From the NCBI GenBank assembly GCA_965208025.1, contig OZ242302.1, forward strand, positions 2,728,001-2,792,000: a stretch of 64,000 nt of DNA, written 5' to 3'. The notes beneath the pieces were generated by a model that did no database searches, was not told where the DNA came from, and saw only the letters and a list, made by a program, of their open reading frames with translations. The stretch is from Bin80 sp965208025 (lineage in GTDB: Bacteria; Bacteroidota; Rhodothermia; Rhodothermales; Bin80). The position numbers were made by a program, and so were the translations under genes. Shown in pieces: positions 46,072-56,447 of the stretch (position 1 is its first letter; each line of letters opens with the position of its first letter).

Positions 46072-47052
46072 TTTCCGAAGTTACTGATCTCAGAAACTGG
46101 GTTCACTACCCTATTTTTAGCAAAACATCCAATAGAGCCCCTAAGGTGATACCTCTCTAATCACGTCCCTTACCTTATCCAAATCAGTTGAATCATGTCC
46201 TGAACCGGCGCGGGATTCTGGAACCACAACTAGACCACTCCAACTACAGAGATCGTCCAGATACCCCACCAAAGAACGCGCGTGATTCCGAAATAGAAGT
46301 TTATGCCAAATTGCAGAAACCGCACGATTCACAGCCCGACCCAACCGAGTCCTTTTCCGCAGGTTTTCAAAACATATGTTACGATCCCTTAGACCCCATC
46401 ATAATACCCTCCACAGTGGAATGTGCGCCTTATATTCTGGATCTCCTTTTTCATGGCGTAGCCCATCTCCCTAACCATATCCAACGGACTCTGATTCCAC
46501 CACAGACGACACAGAGGGTCCCCTGTATGGGAAAATTAAGGGTAGTCGCTCATCGTGGATTGGAATTTGAACCCCAACCTCCACGTTTCTATCCGTCTGT
46601 TTTTAGATGAGAAAATCTCATCTATTCTGATAACTTGTACAACGAGACAATGAACCACGAATTCAGAGGATAAAATAAAAGTGTTGCGGAGAAGCTCGCC
46701 GAATCAATGAGGACTAATGCGTTTGGTGCAAAGGTAGGTTGGAGCGTCTTCAACAATGGAACCGGTTTGAGTTAGACTGTGCCTGAGGCAATATTTTGAC
46801 ACCAATTGAATTCGTCATTACTTCCGTAAATTAAAATCAGGGGGTTACAGATCGTTGAATGCGCCCGTCTTGAAAATAACATCCACCATGTACCAAGAGT
46901 TTGAATTTCTCTGCCTTCGCATCTAGCAACCGAGGGGGTTGAATGCTATGGAAAACATGCTCCCAACATCCGAATACAAAGGGAATACTTGAGTAGGGAT
47001 GTGACGTAGTGAGAGGTACTCTTTATTAGGTAAGGCTATAGTTGTGAACTTA
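46072..47052. other. No convincing gene (980 bp)
   Basis: A 140-codon frame at 46188-46610 is Pro/His-rich without family features and is not supported. The last 100 bp are the upstream region of the glycosyltransferase gene. No repeat or RNA was recognised. Confidence 0.45.
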
Positions 47053-48471
47053 ATGTCCCGCACAGTTGAATTTATTGTGCTAATCATTACAGATACCGTT
47101 GCCGCGGCCATCTCTTGTATTCTGTATCTCCGAATCCGATTTCCCGAAAATTTTGATATACTCGGGTTCTCAGGCGCGGGAGGAGATATGATCTACCCTC
47201 TTCCTGCTTCTGTACTGCTCGCACTTTTCTGGATCGTGATGCTTCTGATTGCAGGAATGTATCGCGAACGGCATGCGTCCAGCCGGATTGATGAAACCGT
47301 ATCCTTGGCTAAGGTCATTACGGTTGGTGTGTTGATTCTCGTGTTTAGCATCTTCATTGACACATTGCAGACCGGGGGGAGCTTATCTATCATTGGGATC
47401 TATTGGGCTTCTGTTTTAGGGCTCGTTACTACGGGCCGGATCTTCGTACGTTCAGTCCAGAAAGCACTTATTCTAAGAGGGCATGGGACGCATCGCGCAC
47501 TGGTGGTGGGATGGCGGGATAAGGTGGAGCGCTTATATCAGGATGTAGCCAAGTATCCAGCCGCAGGCCTCCAGATCGTTGGAGCCGTACGACTGGGGCA
47601 ACAAGATAACGAAGCCCAGAATGGATCCGAAGTTCTTGATGAAAAAAGCATCCATACCATTGAGCAGTTGCCTGACCTGATTGAAGACCTTCAGGTGCGT
47701 GATGTATTGATTGCACTTGGGTCTCAGGATCACAAAGAACTATCCGAAGTCCTGCGGTTATGTGACGGGAAAAATGTGACGTTGAAGATTGTCCCCGATT
47801 TTTATTCTGTGATTGGGGGGATGGCAAGAACGGAACATATTTATGGTCTCCCCCTGATTGAGGTACTCCCAATTCCGATGCCGGTCTGGGAGCAGTACAC
47901 GAAGCGACTGATTGATCTTATTGTCGCACTGGTGGTGCTGATCATCGGATTGCCACTCTGGATCGGAGTGATTATTGCCGTGAAAATGACCTCACAAGGA
48001 AGGGCTATTTTTCGGCAGAAACGTGTTGGGCGTACAGGAAAAAACTTTACCATGTATAAGTTTAGGACAATGCAAGAAGACGCAGAAGCACAGACGGGGC
48101 CAATCTGGGCTTCAAAAAATGATTCACGCTATACACCGGTTGGACGCTGGCTTCGCAAGACTCGTCTGGATGAAATCCCTCAACTCTTCAATGTGCTCCG
48201 GGGAGACATGAGTCTGGTCGGTCCTCGCCCTGAACGGCCCTACTTCGTGGAAAAACTCAGAGGAAAAGTGCCGTTGTATAATCGACGACATCGCATCAAA
48301 CCAGGAATCACCGGTTGGGCCCAAGTAATGTGGCATTACGACAGCTCTCTTGAGGATGTGCGACAAAAGGTGAAGTATGATCTGTATTACATTGAGAATA
48401 TGAGCCTGCGGATGGATCTAAAAATCCTGTTTCGGACTCTGCGCGCTGTCTTTTCCGGGGGCGGTCATTGA
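47053..48471 (+). CDS. Polyprenyl glycosylphosphotransferase (exopolysaccharide initiation)
   Basis: The 472-residue protein starts MSRTVEFIVLIITDTVAAA at ATG 47053; a GTG three codons earlier is possible. Four N-terminal membrane segments (about 1-120), a nucleotide-binding-like middle (HRALVVGWRDKVERLY), then a further helix near 290 and the bacterial sugar-transferase domain: KRVGRTGKNFTMYKFRTM, RLRKTRLDEIPQLFNVLRGD and GPRPERPYF. These place a sugar phosphate on the undecaprenyl carrier at the inner membrane, the first step of capsule or exopolysaccharide synthesis. The next gene overlaps its stop. Confidence 0.88.
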   Translation: MSRTVEFIVLIITDTVAAAISCILYLRIRFPENFDILGFSGAGGDMIYPLPASVLLALFWIVMLLIAGMYRERHASSRIDETVSLAKVITVGVLILVFSIFIDTLQTGGSLSIIGIYWASVLGLVTTGRIFVRSVQKALILRGHGTHRALVVGWRDKVERLYQDVAKYPAAGLQIVGAVRLGQQDNEAQNGSEVLDEKSIHTIEQLPDLIEDLQVRDVLIALGSQDHKELSEVLRLCDGKNVTLKIVPDFYSVIGGMARTEHIYGLPLIEVLPIPMPVWEQYTKRLIDLIVALVVLIIGLPLWIGVIIAVKMTSQGRAIFRQKRVGRTGKNFTMYKFRTMQEDAEAQTGPIWASKNDSRYTPVGRWLRKTRLDEIPQLFNVLRGDMSLVGPRPERPYFVEKLRGKVPLYNRRHRIKPGITGWAQVMWHYDSSLEDVRQKVKYDLYYIENMSLRMDLKILFRTLRAVFSGGGH

Positions 48472-50450
48472 GAAAGTTCAGTAAATTGTCCAACGACGAG
48501 CTTCGGGAGATACTCCGAGCGCTCCTTCTGCCGCGCATCATAGAGGAGCACATGCTCCGTTTGATTCGACAGAATCAGATTTCCAAATGGTTCAGTGGCT
48601 ATGGACAGGAAGCCATAGCAGTAGGGTGTGCATGGGCACTCAAAAAGAATGACTATATTTTGCCTCTTCACCGAAATCTTGGGGTATGGACGACCCGAAG
48701 GGTTCCCCTTAAACCCCTCTTTTGTCAGTTGATGGGTAAGGCAGGGGGATATACCATGGGACGGGATCGGACGTTTCATTTCGGACTGCCAGAAAAAAAG
48801 ATCGTTGGGATGATCTCTCATCTGGGTTCAATGCTCCCCGTCGCCTGCGGGATTGCCCAAGCTGCCCAGATCAGGGAGAGTGAAGATATTGCGCTGGTAT
48901 TTTGTGGAGAAGGTGCAACACGAGAGGGAGATTTTCATGAAGCTTGCACTCTGGCCGGCCTCTGGAAATTGCCCGTCCTCTTCGTCATTGAAAACAATGG
49001 CTATGGACTCTCCACACCCACCGAAGATGCTGTACCAATCACGAATCTTGCTGATGCTGCATCCGGATATGGCTTCCCAGGGGAATCCATTGATGGCAAT
49101 GATGTTCTACACGTCATCTCAAGTGTTCAGAGTGCAGCAGACCGAGCGAGAAAGGGCGAAGGACCAACGCTCATAGAAATGAAAACATTCAGGCGCCGCG
49201 GTCATGAAGAGGCGTCCGGAATCAAGTATGTACCGAAGGAACTCATCAAAAAATGGGAAAAGAAAGATCCAATAGACCAGTACATCAATTGGTTGGTTAA
49301 GCATAAAATTGTCACATCGCAGGAAGTACAAGCGATGCGGGAAGAACTCTCCCGTGAGGTGGAGGTAGCTGCTGAGTATGCTTTGCAACAACCAGTGGTT
49401 GAAAGTACTCCCGAAAAGGAGTCGAATGCAGTCTTTGCCAGACGGAGGGATCCGATCCGAAAGCCGTCAGACAAGCAGTCTGAACGGCGATTTGTGGATG
49501 CGATTCGTGAGGGCATGATGCAGGCAATGGAAGAGGATCAACGCGTTCTACTGATGGGACAGGATATTGCTGAATACGGGGGTGTCTTCAAAGCATCCGA
49601 AGGTCTGCTGGAGAAGTTTGGTCACCAGCGCGTGCGGAATACGCCCATTATGGAGAGCGGTATTCTGGGAGCTGCGATGGGGCTGGCACTCGAGGGCTTT
49701 CGTCCGATCATTGAGATGCAATACGCAGATTTCATTTCCTGTGGATTCAATCAGATTGTCAACAATCTCGCCACGACAAACTATCGGTGGAGTGCACCAG
49801 TGAATGTAACCATTCGGGCACCGTTTGGTGGGCATATAGGTGCTGGTCCTTTCCACTCGCAGTGTAAGGAAGCTTGGTTCTGTCATGTTCCAGGGCTGAA
49901 AGTGATTGCTCCCTCAACTCCTCACGATGCCAAAGGACTGCTCATGGCATCCATTCATGATCCGAATCCGGTTCTTTACTTTGAGCATAAGTATCTGTAT
50001 CGCAACCTGCGAGGTCAAGTACCGAGTGTTCCGTATGAGATTCCTCTGGGAGAGGCGAACTGTATGCATCCTGGGGAGGATGCAACGATCGTTACATACG
50101 GACTTGGTGTTCAGTGGGCACTGACAGAAGCACAGTTACAACAAGAGCAGGGTGCTTCAATTGAGGTGATAGATTTGCGAACACTCATCCCGTGGGATCA
50201 GGAAATGGTTTTGTCTTCGGTAAAGAAGACGGGACGGCTTCTGGTCCTGCATGAGGCGACCATGACTGGCGGATTTGGTGCGGAGATCACCTCAAGAATT
50301 GCGGAAGATGGATTTACCTATCTGGATGCACCGCCGATGCGAGTAGCTGGATTAGATACGCCTGTACCGTTTTCGTTAAATCTGGAAACCGAAATTTTTT
50401 CTGCCAAGGCCCGACTGAAGGAAGCGCTCAAGTATCTCTTGGCATACTAA
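48468..50450 (+). CDS. Fused alpha/beta 2-oxoacid dehydrogenase E1 component
   Basis: The 660-residue chain joins the E1 alpha part (residues about 1-320: GYGQEAIAVGCAW, TPP-binding GEGATREGDFHEA...ENNGYGLST) to the beta part (about 340-660: GQDIAEYGGVFKASEGL, ESGILGAAMGLALEGF, transketolase-type C-terminal domain). It decarboxylates a 2-oxoacid (branched-chain or pyruvate) and passes the acyl group to E2. It starts with TTG at 48468, overlapping the stop of the glycosylphosphotransferase gene; this start keeps all conserved parts. No E2 or E3 gene is nearby. The substrate cannot be decided from sequence alone. Confidence 0.88.
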   Translation: MRKFSKLSNDELREILRALLLPRIIEEHMLRLIRQNQISKWFSGYGQEAIAVGCAWALKKNDYILPLHRNLGVWTTRRVPLKPLFCQLMGKAGGYTMGRDRTFHFGLPEKKIVGMISHLGSMLPVACGIAQAAQIRESEDIALVFCGEGATREGDFHEACTLAGLWKLPVLFVIENNGYGLSTPTEDAVPITNLADAASGYGFPGESIDGNDVLHVISSVQSAADRARKGEGPTLIEMKTFRRRGHEEASGIKYVPKELIKKWEKKDPIDQYINWLVKHKIVTSQEVQAMREELSREVEVAAEYALQQPVVESTPEKESNAVFARRRDPIRKPSDKQSERRFVDAIREGMMQAMEEDQRVLLMGQDIAEYGGVFKASEGLLEKFGHQRVRNTPIMESGILGAAMGLALEGFRPIIEMQYADFISCGFNQIVNNLATTNYRWSAPVNVTIRAPFGGHIGAGPFHSQCKEAWFCHVPGLKVIAPSTPHDAKGLLMASIHDPNPVLYFEHKYLYRNLRGQVPSVPYEIPLGEANCMHPGEDATIVTYGLGVQWALTEAQLQQEQGASIEVIDLRTLIPWDQEMVLSSVKKTGRLLVLHEATMTGGFGAEITSRIAEDGFTYLDAPPMRVAGLDTPVPFSLNLETEIFSAKARLKEALKYLLAY

Positions 50451-50609
50451 GATGTTCCTCTCAGACTACCACGAATCGGAGTCCGTCATGAAATCGGATT
50501 CAATTTGGTTCAGCACAGCGATTAATTCCCTGTAAAAATGCGGTTGGATGAGCCTCTTTCAAAACTCTTTATTTTCTCCTGTTGTCCCGGCTGAATTGCG
50601 GCTTAAACT

Positions 50610-52610
50610 CCTGACTTCGACGGTTTACAATTTTCTAAAAACAAAGAAAGCCTTATTTTTCAGGGGGTACAGGTCTTTTGGAAAGAGTGTTCAGGCAACT
50701 TTGAACACTACAAACACCGTCGGTTTTTCCGCTTTTTGCGGTCTAAATACCAGACGTTAAGCAATCACTTGGGAGGCGGGTTACGGGTCTTTTTCCAAGG
50801 GTACGGTCTGGCGCTGAATCGTCAACCCCATCGCTTTGTAAAGCCGAACCTTTGTACTGTTGGCCGCCGACGGGATCGCAAAATGACGCTTGGTCGTCTT
50901 GTCTCGTACCACGGACACCTCTACTTCACGCAATTGAGCCAAAATCTGTCCCTCACTGATGGGCGCCTCCGCGCCATGTCGCGTGTTGTAGATTCGACGC
51001 AGAATGCGTAGCATCGCAAAGGCGGCAAAGCATATGGCAATGTGCGCGCGGACGCGCCGTCCAGTGAAACACTGGACGAACCGCCATGGTATGCTTGAAT
51101 ACACGAAAGCCTTCCTCAATCTGCCATAGTCCCCCGTACTGCGCATACACTTGTGCAGCGGAGGATGCCTTGAGACTCGTCCATACCGCGTGCAATCCCT
51201 CCAATTGACGATCCTTCTCAATGGCCGCTGCATTCAGCTTCACCGCATTCCGGTTCACGTTCAAGTAACGACCCTTCCGACCCGATCCCTTGACCCCAGA
51301 TGCCAAACGCTTCTGGGCTTTCGTTACCGCTTTCTCATGCTCGTGTGCATCCTTCGCCGCACGCTTTGGACAATATCGCACGATGAGCCGCCTCCCCCCA
51401 ATCCGCACTTCGCTTACCTTGCGACCGTCTGCGGTGGACTGCCACTTATGCGTGCCCGTAACCTTACGCAAGTCCTCCGCCTGCATTGAGCGCAAACGGG
51501 CCGCAACCACATAGTCATGCCCCATACTTTGCAGTAAGGCGACATGGTCCGCACTCAGCATCCCAGAATCCGCCACAACCACCACACGGTCCAATGCAAA
51601 ACGGGCCTTCAACGAGGTGATCGCTGGCTCCAGTGTCTTAACGTCCGCGGTGTTGCCTTCAAACAACTCATAGCCGACGGGCAGTCCGTCACGGGTCTGC
51701 ATCAGGGCCAACACCACCTGCACACGAGTATGCTTCCCATCTTTACTGTATCCCTTCTTGCGGAGTCCGTCGGGCTTGTCCGAAGCAAACGCCAGCGTGG
51801 TCACATCAAAAAACAGTACATCCAGCTTGCTTCCGAGTAAGTCGGTCACCTCCCGGGCCACGATCGACTGCAACTGCGCAATACGCCGATCATCCACCGC
51901 ATCCATCATGCGGTAAAACTTGTGGACCGGGACTTCCACGCCATCTTCCTTGGACAGTTGCCGCGCATGAGCCAGTTTGCTGTCTCCAGGGGCTCCTAGA
52001 CGTAACAATACGGCCTGCCTGAATAGACGCGCAGCCATTGCATGCCGTTTGGAAAACAACTGATCGAACCCCATCCGCATATACAAGGCCCCAAACACCT
52101 CATGAAAGCCCACACAGATCCGCTTGACCTCCTCCAGCTTGCGGATATCTTCCAGCGGGATGGGCTGGTCGGACGGTTTCCTACGTCGGGCCTCCAATGC
52201 GGCATGCGCACTATGCTCCGACGGAAACAAGGACGGCTTGCTCTCTTCTTCAATCCGCAATCGTTCCTGTTCCGCGATGTGCAGGAGGGCCTCCAATGCC
52301 GGGCCTTCGGGGGCCGTGCCCATATAGCGCACGATCCTCTGTCGCACTTTGCCATCCTTTGTGCGGTCATTGCGCACGATCTGGACGGCAATGTTTTGGG
52401 TCGTCTTTCGTTTGAGTTTGCGAACGAACATGATATAGGTAAGATACGGCACAAAGTCCAAATACCCAAATCAAAAAACAAACTGAACACTACATCTTAG
52501 GAACTTGAAAAACAGGGCTAAAATGGCCCCAAATACCCCAAAAAAACCCCGAAATCACTCGAAAATGACTATTTTGCCCTCCAAGTCAACACCTACCTGT
52601 CGAAGTCAGG
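50610..52610 (-). mobile_element. IS1634-type element copy 2 (2001 bp), nested
   Basis: The same CCTGACTTCGAC ends as copy 1; flanked by a 16-bp duplication AATTGCGGCTTAAACT (50594-50609 and 52611-52626). It inserted into IS copy C. Five bases shorter than copy 1, as expected from its internal deletion. Confidence 0.93.
50781..52431 (-). pseudogene. IS1634 transposase, frameshifted copy
   Basis: The start MFVRKLKRKTTQ (52431) and the first 440 or so residues equal copy 1. Near 51055 five bases (GCGCT on the plus strand) are missing relative to copy 1, so the frame leaves at FHWTARPRAHCH and ends at 50953. The true C-terminal part continues in another frame to 50781. The final helical part is lost, so the enzyme is probably inactive. 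Confidence 0.9.
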
Positions 52611-52820
52611 AATTGCGGCTTAAACTGGTTCAATCTGGTCGGACTACGCGAATCATCGGCGGGGGTTCGGTGTTTTGTGGATTCAACCAGTGTTTTGCCT
52701 GCACGGAGGTCTCTGTTTGGTGAATTTCGTCCACGATCCGTGTAGATTTCACACACCCCTCCCACGGCATCTGTGGTTCAGAGCGCCCAAAATCTGTTAT
52801 GCAGGGGTTGGATGGCCGGT

Positions 52821-53954
52821 TTACTGCACCATCCGCAGCATTTGGTCCACCGTGAGTACCACCACACTGAACATCAAATGACAAAGGACTTTCTCGTGCC
52901 CACGGACTCGGATATTGCGTCCACCGAACTCATCTTTGAGCCGCCCAAAGGCCCGCTCCACGGTGGAACGCTCCCGGTAGCGAACCCGCTCCGCAGGAAT
53001 GAATCCGGCCGTACGTTGTGCCTTTTGCTCGCGACGATCCGCCGCTTTTTTGTTGCGCGGATTCGGATCAATGATCGGTACACGCCCCGAGGCGCTCCGA
53101 TGTGCGACAATCTCCTTCGCGTCATAGGCGCTGTCCATGAGATCGTAACAGTTGTCCACCCGCTGCTGCGTCAAGTGCGCCAAGGGAAGCGCGGCCTGAC
53201 TATCATGCAACGAGGCAGAGGTCACCAAACAGCTGATCGGAACCCCTCCGTCCGCCGTATCCATGTGTAGCTTATAGCCCGTCCATCGTTGCGTATGCCC
53301 CTTCGCGTTCCGCTTGCAGCCCACCGTACAATCCTTCGGTAATGCGTCCAGCATCTCGCCTAACTCCATCTTCAACTGCTGCTCCAAGCGACGAGGCACC
53401 TTGGGACGCTCCTCTCCCTTCTTCGGACGCCCTCGCTTGCGTCGCCTCACGGGCTTTGATGTATGCGCCTTCGGAACCGGACGCTCCCGCGCTTCAATCG
53501 CCGTTGAATCCCGTGAAATATGCCCCACGAACTCCCCCGCGTACCCCTGTTTGATCAACGCTTCATGGATCCGAGTCGGTAACTTCGCCAACGCAAACTC
53601 CTGAAACGCACGAGAAAACGTGGGCGCACTCGGCACATCACACGAGCGGGACCAACCACAGAGGGACCGAAGCAAAACATCTGATAGAAGCCGCTCCCGC
53701 AATCCGGAGGTCGTCGGAATATTTAACGCCATCTTGGCCAAAAACGACCGCGCAAGACAGACCCGGTGCGCACGCGGGCGTCCCACCGAACGAAGCCGGG
53801 GACGAGGCAGATGATCCTCCACACAGACCAACTCAAATAACAACAACAACTTCCTCAATCGTTTGGGCAACGCTCCATAGTTCTGCTCCACACATGGAAA
53901 CAACTCCTGTTGGCAGGAAATATAAAAAACGCGTATCTTCTTGGTAAGGGACAT
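52821..53954 (-). CDS. IS5-like DDE transposase (copy C)
   Basis: An intact 377-residue protein starting MSLTKKIRVFY. Differences from copies A/B include KAHTSKPVRRRKRGRP in the basic linker (KADMSTPVKPRKRGRP in A) and ARSFLAKM for AQSFLAKM. Catalytic motifs are kept. The nested element lies outside the reading frame, so the transposase may still be made. Confidence 0.9.
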   Translation of the reverse strand: MSLTKKIRVFYISCQQELFPCVEQNYGALPKRLRKLLLLFELVCVEDHLPRPRLRSVGRPRAHRVCLARSFLAKMALNIPTTSGLRERLLSDVLLRSLCGWSRSCDVPSAPTFSRAFQEFALAKLPTRIHEALIKQGYAGEFVGHISRDSTAIEARERPVPKAHTSKPVRRRKRGRPKKGEERPKVPRRLEQQLKMELGEMLDALPKDCTVGCKRNAKGHTQRWTGYKLHMDTADGGVPISCLVTSASLHDSQAALPLAHLTQQRVDNCYDLMDSAYDAKEIVAHRSASGRVPIIDPNPRNKKAADRREQKAQRTAGFIPAERVRYRERSTVERAFGRLKDEFGGRNIRVRGHEKVLCHLMFSVVVLTVDQMLRMVQ

Positions 53955-54154
53955 GGGATTCTCCGGGGTTTGTTGGATTTGCAATACTCCTAAAAATACA
54001 AAATTCGGAGATCCCTGCCCCTTCGTTTGTGACCCCAAAAACGATACCTCCCAGAGCAGATCAGCCCCCTAACATTCTTTAGTACCCAGATCCATCAATC
54101 AGCAAAATCTCTCAAAAAATCATCCAATTGAGGAATTTTGAAAGAGGCTCGGAT

Positions 54155-54496
54155 TATATGAATTCCGACTCAACCGGTATGGTATTACTTGATGTGATCC
54201 CCCCACTTCAATCTCGTAAATTCTTTCCCCGGGTTGGAACGGTGAGTTACAAGTTGGTTTAACTCAGCGTCCGATCAAGTTGTACATAGAAGTTGATTGA
54301 GGATTCATGGAACATGTCTCTTCGGAAGTTCTGTAACTCTGAGAAAATCGTCGTATTTTTCGCCTCATCGCTAGCTTTTCATATGCCATATTTTCGGTTG
54401 TCATTCTATCTCTACCATAGATCGCAGTGATGACAGGTATGTTCGGAGAACTAACCGCCAACTTCGTATTAATAATTATTTAACCACTACAGAATC
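54155..54496. other. Intergenic region upstream of bcp
   Basis: No gene supported. It should hold the promoter of the bcp-gatB-tlpA-tpiA cluster; no clear operator was seen. Confidence 0.5.
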
Positions 54497-54961
54497 ATGT
54501 TACAGATTGGAGATCAAGCTCCCGATTTCACGGGCGCATCCGGCACTGGGGAGACGCTTTGCCTCAAAGATTTTTTAGGCCAAAAGGTAGCTTTATATTT
54601 TTATCCAAAGGATGGTACGCCTGGGTGTACACATGAAGCATGTAGCATCCGAGATCACTGGAAAGAATTGCAGGAAGCAGGCATTGTCGCAATCGGGGTC
54701 TCCCCTGATAGTGTAGCCTCCCATCAGAAATTTTCTGAAAAGTATAACCTGCCATTCCTTCTCTTGGCTGACACTGAAAGAGAGGTCTTAACTGCATATG
54801 GTGCATGGGGAGAGAAGAAAATGTATGGTAAGACATTTCTGGGAGTCAAGCGAACTACCTTTCTGATTGACGAATCGGGGACGATTGTAAAGATCTTCAA
54901 GCGCCCAAAAAACAAAATTCACGGCAAGGAAATCCTTGACGCGTTTACAGCATTGCAATAG
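54497..54961 (+). CDS. bcp: Thiol peroxidase Bcp (peroxiredoxin Q)
   Basis: The 154-residue protein has the Bcp/PrxQ active site TPGCTHEACSIRD with peroxidatic Cys44 and the resolving Cys49, five residues apart, after FYPKDG. The length is normal. It reduces hydrogen and lipid peroxides in the cytoplasm with thioredoxin. gatB starts 4 nt after its stop, so the genes form an operon. Confidence 0.93.
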   Translation: MLQIGDQAPDFTGASGTGETLCLKDFLGQKVALYFYPKDGTPGCTHEACSIRDHWKELQEAGIVAIGVSPDSVASHQKFSEKYNLPFLLLADTEREVLTAYGAWGEKKMYGKTFLGVKRTTFLIDESGTIVKIFKRPKNKIHGKEILDAFTALQ

Positions 54962-54965
54962 CTGG

Positions 54966-56447
54966 ATGGGTAGGGTAAGCCCTGAAGTCGAATACGAGCC
55001 AGTCGTTGGTCTTGAGGTTCATTGTCAGCTCTTGACGAACTCCAAAGCGTTCAGCCCTGATTCTGCTAAGTTCGGGGCAGATCCCAATCGCCATGTTGAT
55101 CCAGTGAGTCTTGGCCTACCAGGTACACTTCCAGTGCTCAACGCCAAGGTGATTGAGTTTGCCGTACGTCTGGGGTTGGCAACCCATTGCCAGATTGCAG
55201 AGCGAAGTATTCTGGCTCGTAAACATTATTTTTATCCAGATCTTCCCAAAGGCTACCAGATCTCTCAATATGAACATCCGATTTGCGTTGCCGGATATCT
55301 TGAAATTGGGGAAGGTCGACGAATCGGGATCACTCGCATTCACATCGAGGAAGATGCAGGTAAATCACTGCATGATCAGGATACCCATTTTACGCTACTT
55401 GATTACAATCGCTGTGGAGTTCCACTTTTGGAAATTGTCTCAGAGCCTGATTTACGGTCTGGGTCCGAAGCGAATCGGTACATGCAAAAGATTCGCCAAC
55501 TGGTTCGGTATCTGGGGATCAGCGATGGGAATATGGAAGAGGGATCTCTGCGCTGTGATGCGAATGTTTCTGTTCGCCCGAAAGGAACCCAAGCCCTAGG
55601 CACGAAGACAGAGGTTAAAAACATGAACTCGTTTCGTCATGTGGAGCGGGCAATTGACTATGAGGTACTCCGGCAGACTGCTCTGCTCCAACAAGGCAAG
55701 GATGTAATCCACGAAACACGCCTGTGGGATAATATATCCGGTGAGACGCATCCGATGCGATCCAAAGAAGAAGCACACGACTATCGCTACTTTCCTGATC
55801 CTGATTTACCGCCTGTGGTGGTCACCGAAGAAGCCAAAGCGGCGATTCGTGAAGGAATGCCAAAGCTTCCTGATGAGCGCCGTCAAGATTACATTCAGAG
55901 GCTCCGATTACCCGAGTATGATGCCCTAATTCTTACCGAAGAGCGTTTGGTCTCTGACTATTTTGAGCAGGCTTTAGACGTACTCCAATCATCCGCACCC
56001 GAGGGATCAATCTCCCTTCAAGCCAAAGCACTGTCAAATTTTATCATGGGTGATGTGCTTCGAACTTGCAAGGAAAAAGATGTCAATATGCAGGATTTTC
56101 CCATTCAACCCGAGCGTCTGGCCCAGTTGGTTGCTCTACGGATGGCGTCCACGATCAGCTCCAGTGCAGCACAATCACTCTTTGAAGAGATGATCACAGA
56201 TGAGCGGTCGCCGAATATCATTGCGGAGGAGAAAAAACTAATTCAGATTTCGGATCACAGTCTGATCTCACCTATTGTGGAGCGAGTCGTTGAAGAAAAC
56301 CCGAAGCAGGTCATGCAGTATGTGCGGGGAAAAGAATCAATTATCGGATTTTTTATCGGTCAGGTCATGCGACGGTTTGACGGAGCACCTGATCCAAAGC
56401 TTGTAAAGAGCATCGTGAAAGAAGAATTAGATCGCCGGAAACCATGA
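54966..56447 (+). CDS. gatB: Asp-tRNA(Asn)/Glu-tRNA(Gln) amidotransferase subunit B
   Basis: The start MGRVSPEVEYEPVVGLEVHC at ATG 54966 (493 residues) is preferred because the earlier in-frame ATG lies inside bcp. Typical motifs are VGLEVHCQLLTNSKAFS, GYQISQYEHPI, the RTRIHIEEDAGKS-like RIHIEEDAGKSLHD, LDYNRCGVPLLEIVSEPD and DYRYFPDPDLPP. GatB binds and activates the misacylated tRNA while GatA supplies ammonia. gatA and gatC are not in the window. The C-terminal Yqey-like part is complete. The stop overlaps the next start (ATGA). Confidence 0.95.
   Translation: MGRVSPEVEYEPVVGLEVHCQLLTNSKAFSPDSAKFGADPNRHVDPVSLGLPGTLPVLNAKVIEFAVRLGLATHCQIAERSILARKHYFYPDLPKGYQISQYEHPICVAGYLEIGEGRRIGITRIHIEEDAGKSLHDQDTHFTLLDYNRCGVPLLEIVSEPDLRSGSEANRYMQKIRQLVRYLGISDGNMEEGSLRCDANVSVRPKGTQALGTKTEVKNMNSFRHVERAIDYEVLRQTALLQQGKDVIHETRLWDNISGETHPMRSKEEAHDYRYFPDPDLPPVVVTEEAKAAIREGMPKLPDERRQDYIQRLRLPEYDALILTEERLVSDYFEQALDVLQSSAPEGSISLQAKALSNFIMGDVLRTCKEKDVNMQDFPIQPERLAQLVALRMASTISSSAAQSLFEEMITDERSPNIIAEEKKLIQISDHSLISPIVERVVEENPKQVMQYVRGKESIIGFFIGQVMRRFDGAPDPKLVKSIVKEELDRRKP

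Larger units (their letters stand above)
50550..54150 (-). mobile_element. IS5-like element copy C, split by a nested IS1634-type copy
   Basis: Ends are as in copies A and B, with a GGAT duplication (50546-50549 and 54151-54154). Subtracting the nested 2001-bp element and its 16-bp duplication leaves exactly 1584 bp. The insertion lies about 60 bp inside one end, beyond the transposase gene. Confidence 0.93.

Noticed and set aside
46188..46610. 140-codon open frame
   Set aside because: Pro/His-rich sequence without recognisable family, start signal or partner; likely a chance frame.
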